From assembly GCA_964642175.1 (NCBI GenBank), contig CAZXOK010000002.1, forward strand, positions 387,296-451,295: a stretch of DNA of 64,000 nucleotides, given 5' to 3'. Positions 45,420 through 53,936 of this stretch are shown here, one piece after another. Origin of the DNA: JANQGG01 sp964642175 (GTDB lineage Bacteria; Bacteroidota; Chlorobiia; Chlorobiales; Chloroherpetonaceae). The stretch's first letter is position 1. Each line of letters opens with the position of its first letter. The translations under genes were made by a program, and so were the position numbers. Under the pieces are notes generated by a model that was given only the letters and a program-made list of their open reading frames with translations, ran no database searches and had not been told where the DNA came from.

Positions 45420-47624
45420 TTAATCGTTTGTGAAGCGTTCTACGGAAAAGACGCCATTTACCCGTTTAAGCTTTTCTACCAATTTATTCAGGACCATCAC
45501 GTTTTTAACAAAAACCACCAGGTGGCCGTCGAACAGGCCGTCTTTCGCATTCAGGGAAATCCCCCGGATGTTGATATCGGATTTTAATATCACCTGGGTA
45601 ATGGTGTTGGTGATGCCGATCCGATCTTCACCCTTGATATGCACACCGGCCATAAATTGATCGTTGCTGGTTTTCTGCCAGGAGACATTCACCAGCTTTT
45701 CACTTTTCATGATCTTGTCGGTGGTGATATTCTTGCAATTACGGCGGTGTATGCGTACCGATCCTGAAGCTGTTACAAACCCGATAATATCATCACCGGG
45801 AACCGGGTTGCAGCATTTGCCATAGCTGTAGTTAATGTTATCGAGCCCTTCAACAATAATGGCGTTTTTATGGCCCGACTCTTTATCATGTGGCAGAACA
45901 GCCTCGCGGGCATCGGTAATAAACTTGGTGTAATTTGGTGGCAGCTCAGGTTTTGAATTGCCATTTTGCTCATGCTTTTTGTTGAGAAGACCGCTAAGAA
46001 TATCTTCGCCATTGACTTGTTGATTGGCCAGGGCTTTGAAAAATTCGGCAGGTGTGTTTAAACCATGTTTTTTTGTGAATTTTACAATATCAGAATCGCT
46101 GAAAATGGTTTTGGTTTTAGACGCCAGTTTATTCCAAATGCTTTTACCTTGTTCAATCTGCTTGCGACGCTCTTCATTCAGGGATTGCTTGATCTTGGTT
46201 TTTGCTTTATGTGTAATCGCAATTTTATCCCAGTCCGGCTTGGGCCGCTGATTTTTAGAGGTGATAATTTCTACCTGATCGCCTGATTTTAAACGCGTAT
46301 TTAAGGAAACAATCTTGCCATTTACTTTGGCACCGATACAATGGTAACCGACTTCGGTATGGATCTCGAAAGCAAAATCAAGCGGGGTGGCATTTTTGGG
46401 CATCACTTTCATATCGCCACGGGGCGTGAAGATATAAATTTCATCCTGATACAAGTTCAGTTTGAACCCTTCCATAAATGCAGCTGCCGAATCGCTTACT
46501 TCAATAAGTTCGCGCGCCCATTTCAAAAGCTGATCAATTACAACATCGCGCTTGGATTCTTGTTCTTTATACCGCCAATGGGCTGCTACACCGGTTTCAG
46601 CAAATTCGTGCATTTTTTTAGTCCTGATCTGGACTTCAATCATTTTCCCCTGAGGGCCAATGATTGTTGTGTGCAGTGATTGATAGCCATTGTTTTTAGG
46701 CACCGAGATATAGTCCTTGAATCGCTCAGGAACCGGAGGGAATATCTGGGTGATATAGCCATAGACTGCAAAACAGTCTGAAGAATTATCTGATTCTAAA
46801 ATGATGCGGATGCCGTAAAGGTCAAAAATCTCATCAATGGATTTTTGCTGAGCCCGCATTTTTTTATAGATGGAATAAACGTGCTTTGGACGGCCTGAAA
46901 TATTGTATTGAAAATGGTGAGAACGCAGAACATTTCGTATGGGATGCATCACCCGTTCAAGGTAATCTTCACGCTCTTTTCGGGTCATTTTCAGTGTTTC
47001 AACCACAAAGTCGTATGCTTCCCGGTCAATGTATTTGAGAGAGAGGTTCTCAAGCTCAACTTTTATTCGTCCTAACCCAAATCGATGAGCAAACGGGGCG
47101 TAGATGTCGCGGGTTTCAATAGCAATGCGCATTTGCCGGTGGGTAGGTAAGGCATCCAGGGTTCTCATATTATGGAGGCGATCGCAGAATTTAATCAGGA
47201 TCACCCTGATGTCGTGAATCATCGAAAGCAACATCTTGCGGAAGGTTTCGGCCTCCTTGATCTCACGATTATCAAAAATGCCCGATATTTTGGTCAGGCC
47301 GCCTACAATGCTGGCTACTTCTTCCCCGAATTCATCTTTAAGATCATCGATGGTATAATCGGTGTCTTCAACCACATCATGGAGCAAAGCTGCCACAACA
47401 GATATGTCGTCCAGTGGGATTTCAGTAAGAAGGATCTTTGTAACTTCAACAGGGTGGTAGAAAAAAGGTTCACCGGAAGCGCGTTTATCCTGTCCGTGAG
47501 CACGATAGCACAGAAAAAATGCTTTTTTTATCAGATCTTCATCATATCGCACCAACTTGGATTTACATAAATCCAGTATTTCGTTGAGCTTTACGTAATG
47601 ATCTTCTTCAATCTGAGCCAGCAT
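45420..47624 (-). CDS. bifunctional (p)ppGpp synthetase/hydrolase Rel (RelA/SpoT)
   Basis: Long RSH protein of 734 residues that makes and degrades the alarmone (p)ppGpp. The N-terminal HD hydrolase has VAALLHDVVEDTD near 84 and FCDRLHNMRTL near 145, so hydrolysis should be active. The synthetase domain follows (YSIYKKMRAQ, LYGIRIILES, NGYQSLHTTI, EVQIRTKKMHEFAETG). The TGS domain starts IYIFTPRGDMKVMPKNATPLDFAFEIHT near 400, and an ACT domain ends the protein. Both catalytic halves seem intact. The upstream region holds no other obvious signal. Confidence 0.95.
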   Translation of the reverse strand: MLAQIEEDHYVKLNEILDLCKSKLVRYDEDLIKKAFFLCYRAHGQDKRASGEPFFYHPVEVTKILLTEIPLDDISVVAALLHDVVEDTDYTIDDLKDEFGEEVASIVGGLTKISGIFDNREIKEAETFRKMLLSMIHDIRVILIKFCDRLHNMRTLDALPTHRQMRIAIETRDIYAPFAHRFGLGRIKVELENLSLKYIDREAYDFVVETLKMTRKEREDYLERVMHPIRNVLRSHHFQYNISGRPKHVYSIYKKMRAQQKSIDEIFDLYGIRIILESDNSSDCFAVYGYITQIFPPVPERFKDYISVPKNNGYQSLHTTIIGPQGKMIEVQIRTKKMHEFAETGVAAHWRYKEQESKRDVVIDQLLKWARELIEVSDSAAAFMEGFKLNLYQDEIYIFTPRGDMKVMPKNATPLDFAFEIHTEVGYHCIGAKVNGKIVSLNTRLKSGDQVEIITSKNQRPKPDWDKIAITHKAKTKIKQSLNEERRKQIEQGKSIWNKLASKTKTIFSDSDIVKFTKKHGLNTPAEFFKALANQQVNGEDILSGLLNKKHEQNGNSKPELPPNYTKFITDAREAVLPHDKESGHKNAIIVEGLDNINYSYGKCCNPVPGDDIIGFVTASGSVRIHRRNCKNITTDKIMKSEKLVNVSWQKTSNDQFMAGVHIKGEDRIGITNTITQVILKSDINIRGISLNAKDGLFDGHLVVFVKNVMVLNKLVEKLKRVNGVFSVERFTND

Positions 47625-47848
47625 GAATCACTCCTGTAATTAAACTTATCTTAACCTCTGTCTTACCCATTATACATGCTATTGCACTAACTTAATATCT
47701 AATAAATTGTATTTGCAAAAGCAACCTATTTCACCATTGTTCATCCATTTTTAGCATTATATTCCGGTTTAAATGCCATATATCTATATAATCGCATAAA
47801 AGGATTTATCGTTTAGAGATCAGGTTGGGCAATACGGTGGTTAAACTA

Positions 47849-47886
47849 AAAAGGGATATCGCCTTTATGAATGACCGGATATCCCC
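47849..47886 (-). terminator. terminator of the cydAB operon
   Basis: Stem GGGATATC / GATATCCC; in the minus-strand sense it is followed by a run of five T, 29 bases after the cydB stop. Confidence 0.8.
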
Positions 47887-47914
47887 TTAAAGAAGTTCTA
47901 AAATCAGAAGTGGT

Positions 47915-48991
47915 TTAATAACCGTGGGTTGGAATAACTGTCTTACCCCTGAATACCCAATATATGCTGATGGTGTATGTTAATACCAGTGGCATACCGA
48001 TCAAGGCTAAAATAAGCATGATAAATAATGTACCCTGGGAGGATGCAGCATTGTAGATGGTCAGGCTATACTCAGGACTCAGGGTAGATGTAATCATATT
48101 TGGAAACACACCAACAGCAAATAAGAATACCAATGCGGCGATAGAGCAGGCTGAAGACAGAAAGCATTGGAGTTCTTTACCCTGAACCAATGTTCTTGGA
48201 ATATTTGCAATAGCCAGCGCATTAAGCACCACAACGATCCAGGCAAAGACTGAAATAAATACCTGGTTGCCTTCAATAAGCTCCATAGGAATACCCGGGT
48301 TGACCATTTGTCCAAACGAAAAATTAGCCACCATCTCTGGTTTCAGATACAGGGTTATGGAAGTGAGGGTCAGGTAAAAAAACAAGAAAACCCAAAAGGC
48401 GCGCATGGCCCATGCTCTGACTTTTTTCTGAAGCTCGCCCTGGGTTTTAACATTTAAAAAAATCGCCCCATGCAGGGTAAACATGGTTAGGTTAAAAACG
48501 CCGGTTAAAAGGGTATATGGAGAAAGTAAATCAAAAAAAGTACCGGCATATTCCATATCGGGGCCGATTTTAATGCCAATTACCATATTGCCAATAGCAA
48601 CACCGAATAAAATTCCAGTGATTATTGAACCAACCGAAAAGCCGTAATCCCAGAAGTTTCGCCATGACCTGCTATCAAGTTTGCTTCTAAATTCAATAGA
48701 AACCGCCCTGAAAATCAAGGCAACCAAAAGCAGCATAAAAGCCAGGTAAAAACCCGAAAAGGCTGTTGCATATGCATTTGGGAAGGCTGCAAAAAGGGCG
48801 CCACCCGCAGTAATAAGCCAAACTTCATTGCCATCCCAAACCGGTCCTATCGAATTAAGTAGAAGCCGGCGTTCTTCATCACCCTTGGCAAAAAGATGAA
48901 GAGCGCCGACGCCTAAATCAAATCCGTCTAAAATGGCATACCCAATTAAAAGTACACCTATTAACAGGTACCATATAACATTGAGATCCAT
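47915..48991 (-). CDS. cydB: cytochrome bd ubiquinol oxidase subunit II
   Basis: CydB pairs with CydA in the oxygen-scavenging bd oxidase of the inner membrane. The 358 residues form about eight to nine helices. The N-terminus VIWYLLIGVLLIGYAILDGFDLGVGAL and LLNSIGPVWDGNEVWLITAGGALFAAFP are canonical. It starts 31 bp after cydA, so the two form an operon. No cydX-like small peptide is visible after it. Confidence 0.96.
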   Translation of the reverse strand: MDLNVIWYLLIGVLLIGYAILDGFDLGVGALHLFAKGDEERRLLLNSIGPVWDGNEVWLITAGGALFAAFPNAYATAFSGFYLAFMLLLVALIFRAVSIEFRSKLDSRSWRNFWDYGFSVGSIITGILFGVAIGNMVIGIKIGPDMEYAGTFFDLLSPYTLLTGVFNLTMFTLHGAIFLNVKTQGELQKKVRAWAMRAFWVFLFFYLTLTSITLYLKPEMVANFSFGQMVNPGIPMELIEGNQVFISVFAWIVVVLNALAIANIPRTLVQGKELQCFLSSACSIAALVFLFAVGVFPNMITSTLSPEYSLTIYNAASSQGTLFIMLILALIGMPLVLTYTISIYWVFRGKTVIPTHGY

Positions 48992-49022
48992 GGGAAAACA
49001 GTTTTTTAGTTAATAATCCCGG

Positions 49023-50408
49023 TTAATTTTTGCGAAATTGGGGCAATATTTCAGCTCCGCCTGCAGTCAGTATAGGAATTTCCTCACTGTCTTCAGGACC
49101 GGCCTTAATCTTGCGATCGACAATAAACAACCAGACAAACAATAATAGCATATAGAGTATCCCAAAGAGTATAAGGCTGATAAGTACCTCGATTCCCGAA
49201 ACAGATTTTGAAACACCATCGGCTGTACGAAGCAGATTTGTCACGATCCAGGGCTGTCGGCCAACTTCGGCTGCAATCCATCCTACCTGGTTTGCAATAA
49301 ATGGCCCCACAACGGAGAAAACCCATACCCACAGGATAATTGTATTATCATATAGCTTTCCGCGCCACAACAAAAACAAACTCAGCAGAGAAATGAAGAT
49401 AAAGTACATGCCGAGGGCCACCATAATATGGTAAGATTGAAAGGTGATCCAAACCGGTGGCCAATCTTCGGGGTTGAACTTGTCCAGACCTGTGATTACA
49501 CCATTAAAATCACTATGAACCAAAAAACTTAAGAAGCCGGGAATAGCCAACCCATTTGTTTCTTTGCTGTCGACATCAGGGTGGCCAAGAATATACAAAG
49601 GAGCGTTAGACTGGGTTTGGAATAAGCCCTCCATGGCTGCCAGTTTAGCCGGTTGATATTCGGCAACGATCTCTGCGCTGGTATGACCCTGAACCAATTG
49701 AAGTAGTGAAAATACCACGGTGAAGATTAAAGCTATGATCATTGACTTCTTAGCAAACTCCAAATGGCGTTTTTTTATGAGGTAAAAAGCCGAAATGCTC
49801 ATGACAAAAAAACCACCTTCTAAAAACGAACCGATGATCACGTGAGAGAAACGGCTGAGAGCGGAGGGGTTAAATACCATTGCCCAGAAATCTATGATCT
49901 CAGCACGCACCATCGAGCCCACACCCACTATATGATACCCATCCGGTGTTTGCATCCAGGAGTTGGCAACCACGATCCAGAACGCCGACATGATAGAGCC
50001 GATTAAAACCATATAGCTTGAGAACAGGTGCATTTTTGGCGAAACCCTGTCCCATCCAAACAAGAGAACAGCTAAAAACCCTGATTCCAGGAAAAAGGCA
50101 AAAATACCTTCGGCAGCAAGTGGAGAGCCAAAAATGTCTCCGACAAACCTGGAATATGTCGCCCAGTTGGTGCCAAATTCAAACTCAAGTACAATTCCTG
50201 TTGCAACACCGATTGAGAATGTGGCAGCAAAAAGCTTAACCCAAAATTTAGCCATCATCAGATAGAATTTATCCCCGGTTCGGACATAAATGGTTTCCAT
50301 GATGACCATAATGGCAGCTAATCCTATGGTAAGAGGCGGGAACAAGAAGTGAAAACCAGCGGTGAAGGCAAACTGGATCCTCGAGAGAAAAACAGCATCT
50401 AACTCCAT
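49023..50408 (-). CDS. cydA: cytochrome bd ubiquinol oxidase subunit I
   Basis: The heme-carrying subunit, which oxidises quinol and reduces O2 to water. At 461 residues, RIQFAFTAGFHFLFPPLTIG carries the axial His near residue 20. ATGIVLEFEFGTNW and GSIMSAFWIVVANSWMQTP are family blocks; the quinol loop is short (about 245-320) and GRQPWIV near 390 is conserved. It opens the cydAB operon; a 100-bp AT-rich gap separates it from the ferredoxin gene upstream on the same strand. The enzyme fits microaerobic growth or stress from sulfide or arsenite-linked redox, but regulation cannot be seen. Confidence 0.96.
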   Translation of the reverse strand: MELDAVFLSRIQFAFTAGFHFLFPPLTIGLAAIMVIMETIYVRTGDKFYLMMAKFWVKLFAATFSIGVATGIVLEFEFGTNWATYSRFVGDIFGSPLAAEGIFAFFLESGFLAVLLFGWDRVSPKMHLFSSYMVLIGSIMSAFWIVVANSWMQTPDGYHIVGVGSMVRAEIIDFWAMVFNPSALSRFSHVIIGSFLEGGFFVMSISAFYLIKKRHLEFAKKSMIIALIFTVVFSLLQLVQGHTSAEIVAEYQPAKLAAMEGLFQTQSNAPLYILGHPDVDSKETNGLAIPGFLSFLVHSDFNGVITGLDKFNPEDWPPVWITFQSYHIMVALGMYFIFISLLSLFLLWRGKLYDNTIILWVWVFSVVGPFIANQVGWIAAEVGRQPWIVTNLLRTADGVSKSVSGIEVLISLILFGILYMLLLFVWLFIVDRKIKAGPEDSEEIPILTAGGAEILPQFRKN

Positions 50409-50508
50409 GGTATAAATGTATTTAGATGTAAAAATGTGTCCTGTATTGTATCAGGAAATATAAATTCAATTCATTATAAAATTTACAATAATGGCAATAT
50501 ATGATGGT

Positions 50509-50835
50509 TTAACCTTCAAAAATGGCTTTCACCGGACCATGTAAAAAGGCCTGGCAGGCTAATCGTATATTTGGGTGTTTTGTGTTTTGCAACTCTTTTA
50601 TATAACCCAGAAGCATCAATGCTTTTAGCTCCTCGGTTTCTATTGGAGAAAGATTCTGTTGGCCTTCAATAATTTTCAAACGGCAAGCACCGCATAACGC
50701 ATGCCCATAACAGGCCGAGCATAACTCAATACCGGCTAAGCGAGATGCCCTAAGTATATCAACACCAATATGCGTGGAAATATACTGGTGATTTAACTCA
50801 AAATGAACTTTTTCGTGGGTGTTACTCACAAACAA
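50509..50835 (-). CDS. 2Fe-2S ferredoxin, adrenodoxin/plant type
   Basis: A 108-residue ferredoxin. The cluster cysteines appear as C-x5-C-x2-C in CYGHALCGAC, with the fourth in RLACQAFLHG, the adrenodoxin-like spacing. An extra Cys lies in ELCSAC just before. It has no signal peptide and should act in the cytoplasm as an electron carrier; the partner is unknown. It lies just upstream of cydA on the same strand, 100 bp apart. Confidence 0.85.
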   Translation of the reverse strand: MFVSNTHEKVHFELNHQYISTHIGVDILRASRLAGIELCSACYGHALCGACRLKIIEGQQNLSPIETEELKALMLLGYIKELQNTKHPNIRLACQAFLHGPVKAIFEG

Positions 50836-51428
50836 AGGCTTTAACCAATTTTAAAAACAACTTTATATCACTAAGATAAGGCCATTTTTATAGATTGGCA
50901 CTTCTTTTCGAAAGATTTATTAAGAAAGAAACATTACAAATCATAAAAATCTATTTGTTTAGTTTTAATTTTGATTTAACTTTCAGGAACGGGCTAACTA
51001 CATTTAGTTCGTTTCCACCTTAATATTTGGTGGAATGTGTGATTTGATAAGGGGAAGACAGGAAAAACTCAAAGTCTGGTAATTGGTTTAACCTTCATAA
51101 GTCTTTTATGTAGGTAATTGCCAGTATGGATAGCATAACGCTTTGAGATTTTCATGCACGTCTCTTTTTCAATCAACTATGACAACCTTACTTACATTAG
51201 TTGAACATTAAAGTCTTAGGATTGATCTGAAAACTCAGACGTTTGTTAGACGAAATAAAAAAGCAATTTAGCGATTAACCTCACTAAATTGCTTTTTTGT
51301 TTTTATTTAACGCCTTCCTGATGTATATTCAGCCATGCCAATACACTTAAGTCCTTACATTTTATTTAGTTAAGCTATAATTTATGGTATTAAAGGTCTG
51401 CTTTCCTTTAAATTAATCTTTGGAATTT
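50836..51428. other. long intergenic region, possible untranslated RNA
   Basis: About 590 bases without a recognisable gene between the ferredoxin and dacB. It contains a 7-bp hairpin TTCCACC / GGTGGAA near 51014-51035, distant complementary stretches (ACTCAAAG near 51069 and CTTTGAG near 51141) and a strong bidirectional terminator at 51257-51298. Since no plus-strand gene precedes that terminator, a small RNA between about 50960 and 51298 is possible. It does not look like tmRNA, RNase P or SRP RNA. Confidence 0.35.
51257..51298. terminator. strong bidirectional terminator in the ferredoxin-dacB gap
   Basis: Fifteen-bp stem AAAAAAGCAATTTAG / CTAAATTGCTTTTTT with a 12-nt loop; A and T runs on both sides. 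Confidence 0.85.
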
Positions 51429-52841
51429 ATGACACCCTGCAAAGTTTATCGTTTTTTTTCGGTTCAAGTGTTATTTCTTTTATTTGCATTTCTTTTCAGT
51501 CCAACATTGGTTGCTAAAACCAATGCCTCAGGAAAATCAGCATCCCTTTCTTCATTAAGCAAAGTTGAGCGACAGGATATTTATTCCAACTATGCTAAAA
51601 AAATCAAGCATACTATACATAATGGCAAAGCTAAGTATGCCAATTTTGGCATAGCTATCCACACTGCCGAAGGCGAAGTGATTTTTGAGCAAAATTCTGA
51701 GCGGACCTTTAAGCCGGCCTCTAACATGAAGCTCATAACATCGGCTGTTGCACTTGAGAAACTAGGCTCGGATTATCGATTTCAAACCGATATTTTTATT
51801 GATGGATACATGCAATATGGGGTCTTGCATGGTAATTTAATTGTAAGTGGCTCGGCCGACCCTATGCTTTCGGGTTTTTTTGACAGCCGTATTGATGATG
51901 TGGTCCGTCAGTGGGTTGACACCTTATTTACACTTGGTATCCAGCAAATAAGAGGTGAAGTTATTTTAGATAACAGTTATTACGTGGGTAATGATGTAGG
52001 GCTTTCAGAGGATGAAAATTACGCCCCACTTCATTTTTCAACGGTTGCAAGCTTTACAAAAGCCAACTCTGAGCAGATGAACCGGGTATCCGGGGTGAGG
52101 GTTATTCGCACACAAAATGGCACTAAGCGCGTGGTTCGAAGAGGATTTCGCGGTAGCAGCCGATTAAAACGCGTTCATATTGAACCTAACTCCTACTTGT
52201 GTGATGTCCTTTTTGATGAACTCAAGTCCAGAAATATAATTTTTACTGAAGGTATAGAGAAAATCAATTACTCCCAGAACATAAACCGAACCAGATGGAA
52301 GCATGTTTATGCCCATTTTTCCAAACCTCTTTCTCAAATTTTAGGGCGAACCAATAAAAACTCTGATAATTTCTATGCCGACCAGTTACTCAGAACTCTT
52401 GGGGGTGAATACCGGGGTGAAGCTTCATTGAGTAAAGGAGTTGAAGTAGTAGAAAACTTTCTAACTTATACGATTGGTGTGGATTGCTCGGATTTTAACA
52501 TGGTAGATGGATCAGGGCTTTCGCATGATAACAAAGTAACCCCGACCATTTTGGTGAAGGTTATGAAACATATGAAACGGCGCAGTCCTCATTTTAACAC
52601 CTACTATGAGTCTTTAAGTATACCTACAGTTGATGGTACCCTCGTCAGCAGAATACATCATAAACTGGCCAGAAATATCCGTGCTAAAACAGGCTCTATC
52701 AGCGGCATCATATCCCTTTCGGGCTATTTAACAAGTCGAAGCGGACTGGATATTTACTTCTCAATAATTGGTAACAGCTACCGCAAGAAAACCCTCAAGC
52801 GGGTAGAAGACAAAATCTGTAAAATCTTACTGGATATTTAA
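51429..52841 (+). CDS. dacB: D-alanyl-D-alanine carboxypeptidase/endopeptidase (PBP4, S13 family)
   Basis: Periplasmic S13 serine peptidase that trims peptidoglycan stem peptides and cross-links. A signal peptide (about 1-28, MTPCKVYRFFSVQVLFLLFAF start) precedes the active-site SxxK in PASNMK near residue 99. SDN of motif II lies in NKNSDNFYADQLL, and KTG of motif III in RAKTGSISGIISLSG near 420. The length of 470 residues includes the large inserted domain usual in this family. ATG at 51429 is chosen over the in-frame TTG at 51420 because it directly precedes the signal peptide. Confidence 0.93.
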   Translation: MTPCKVYRFFSVQVLFLLFAFLFSPTLVAKTNASGKSASLSSLSKVERQDIYSNYAKKIKHTIHNGKAKYANFGIAIHTAEGEVIFEQNSERTFKPASNMKLITSAVALEKLGSDYRFQTDIFIDGYMQYGVLHGNLIVSGSADPMLSGFFDSRIDDVVRQWVDTLFTLGIQQIRGEVILDNSYYVGNDVGLSEDENYAPLHFSTVASFTKANSEQMNRVSGVRVIRTQNGTKRVVRRGFRGSSRLKRVHIEPNSYLCDVLFDELKSRNIIFTEGIEKINYSQNINRTRWKHVYAHFSKPLSQILGRTNKNSDNFYADQLLRTLGGEYRGEASLSKGVEVVENFLTYTIGVDCSDFNMVDGSGLSHDNKVTPTILVKVMKHMKRRSPHFNTYYESLSIPTVDGTLVSRIHHKLARNIRAKTGSISGIISLSGYLTSRSGLDIYFSIIGNSYRKKTLKRVEDKICKILLDI

Positions 52842-52875
52842 CTCACTTTTTATTGCTATTGGATAGGTTGGTTGC

Positions 52876-53733
52876 TCAGACTGTCACTAACTCATGATAT
52901 TTGATAAATGCCTGTTCATATGAATGATCTGGCTGGACGGTTATGGAGTTAATGATTGAGCGGCTTCTCTTAAATGCCCCCGCATTCATAAACCTGATAG
53001 TATTAACATCATATACTTCGGTTTTATGAACATGTCCGTGCAGGGCTAATTTGGCATTCATTTTCTCAAGGGCGCCCACATATGCATCACGGTTAATCAG
53101 CTCCATGGTCCATACATAAGCCTGTTCGTAGGGGGTTTTAGCTGTAATAACATTATATCCATGATGTGTTATGGCTATAACAAACTTATCTTTCAGCATA
53201 TCGAGTATATCGGCTTCCAGCATAGCTTCCATTTCCTGTTCTCGAATGTAGCCCCTGGAGCCTATGGGGTTATTGGCCAATGAGAATTCAAAAACACTAT
53301 TAAAAGCAACAATAGCGATTTTCTCTTCATCAAATATTTTGACAAACGGGAAATAGTAGTTAGCGTAATTTTCCGGAGTCATGACATCACGGAAGATTTC
53401 ACAGAAGACTTTTAGCTTGCGCAGTGAGTTTATTCCAGATGCATTTACGGCGTTATTGACCACGCGCTCGGGGTTGAATTCAAATTTGCCAAACAGATCG
53501 TGGTTGCCGGGGATAAGGGTCATTTTTTTCCAATCCAGTAACCCGTTATGTTCAAACATATTTCTGATTTGCCACATATCATCCTCGTCGGCAACATCGG
53601 TGAGATCACCAGTGATAATTACATGATCGTATCCAATCTCAAATATATTGACCAACAACGCTTCGAACTGAACCATACGATCAGGAAAGACCGCATTATC
53701 TATGTGAATGTCTGAAATATGTGCTATTTTCAT
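52876..53733 (-). CDS. calcineurin-like metallophosphoesterase (CpdA-like)
   Basis: A 285-residue metallophosphoesterase. Metal-binding blocks in order: HISDIHID, ITGDLTD, PGNHD, THHGYN and LHGHVHKTE. This set is typical of class III cyclic-nucleotide phosphodiesterases such as CpdA, so it might lower the cAMP made by the CHASE2 cyclase at 15.5 kb; that link is inference. The start is ATG at 53733, since the first metal motif begins a few residues later (MKIAHISDIH). A frame extended upstream to 53811 lacks any conserved sequence. Confidence 0.88.
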   Translation of the reverse strand: MKIAHISDIHIDNAVFPDRMVQFEALLVNIFEIGYDHVIITGDLTDVADEDDMWQIRNMFEHNGLLDWKKMTLIPGNHDLFGKFEFNPERVVNNAVNASGINSLRKLKVFCEIFRDVMTPENYANYYFPFVKIFDEEKIAIVAFNSVFEFSLANNPIGSRGYIREQEMEAMLEADILDMLKDKFVIAITHHGYNVITAKTPYEQAYVWTMELINRDAYVGALEKMNAKLALHGHVHKTEVYDVNTIRFMNAGAFKRSRSIINSITVQPDHSYEQAFIKYHELVTV

Positions 53734-53936
53734 CTTTGGTTTTCTAACATTTTGACATTTATTAACGCTTCTGCAATAAGTGAGGTTTTGAAATCTCGAA
53801 AAAAGCATCATTTTGAGTCATTAAACTCGGACGAAGTTTGAGAAAGCAAATCTGGTGGAAACGGTTGGTCAGTATCTCATTGTGCAAAAGTTAAAACAAT
53901 TTCCTATTTAATGATAATTTTTAATCGCTTAATCAT

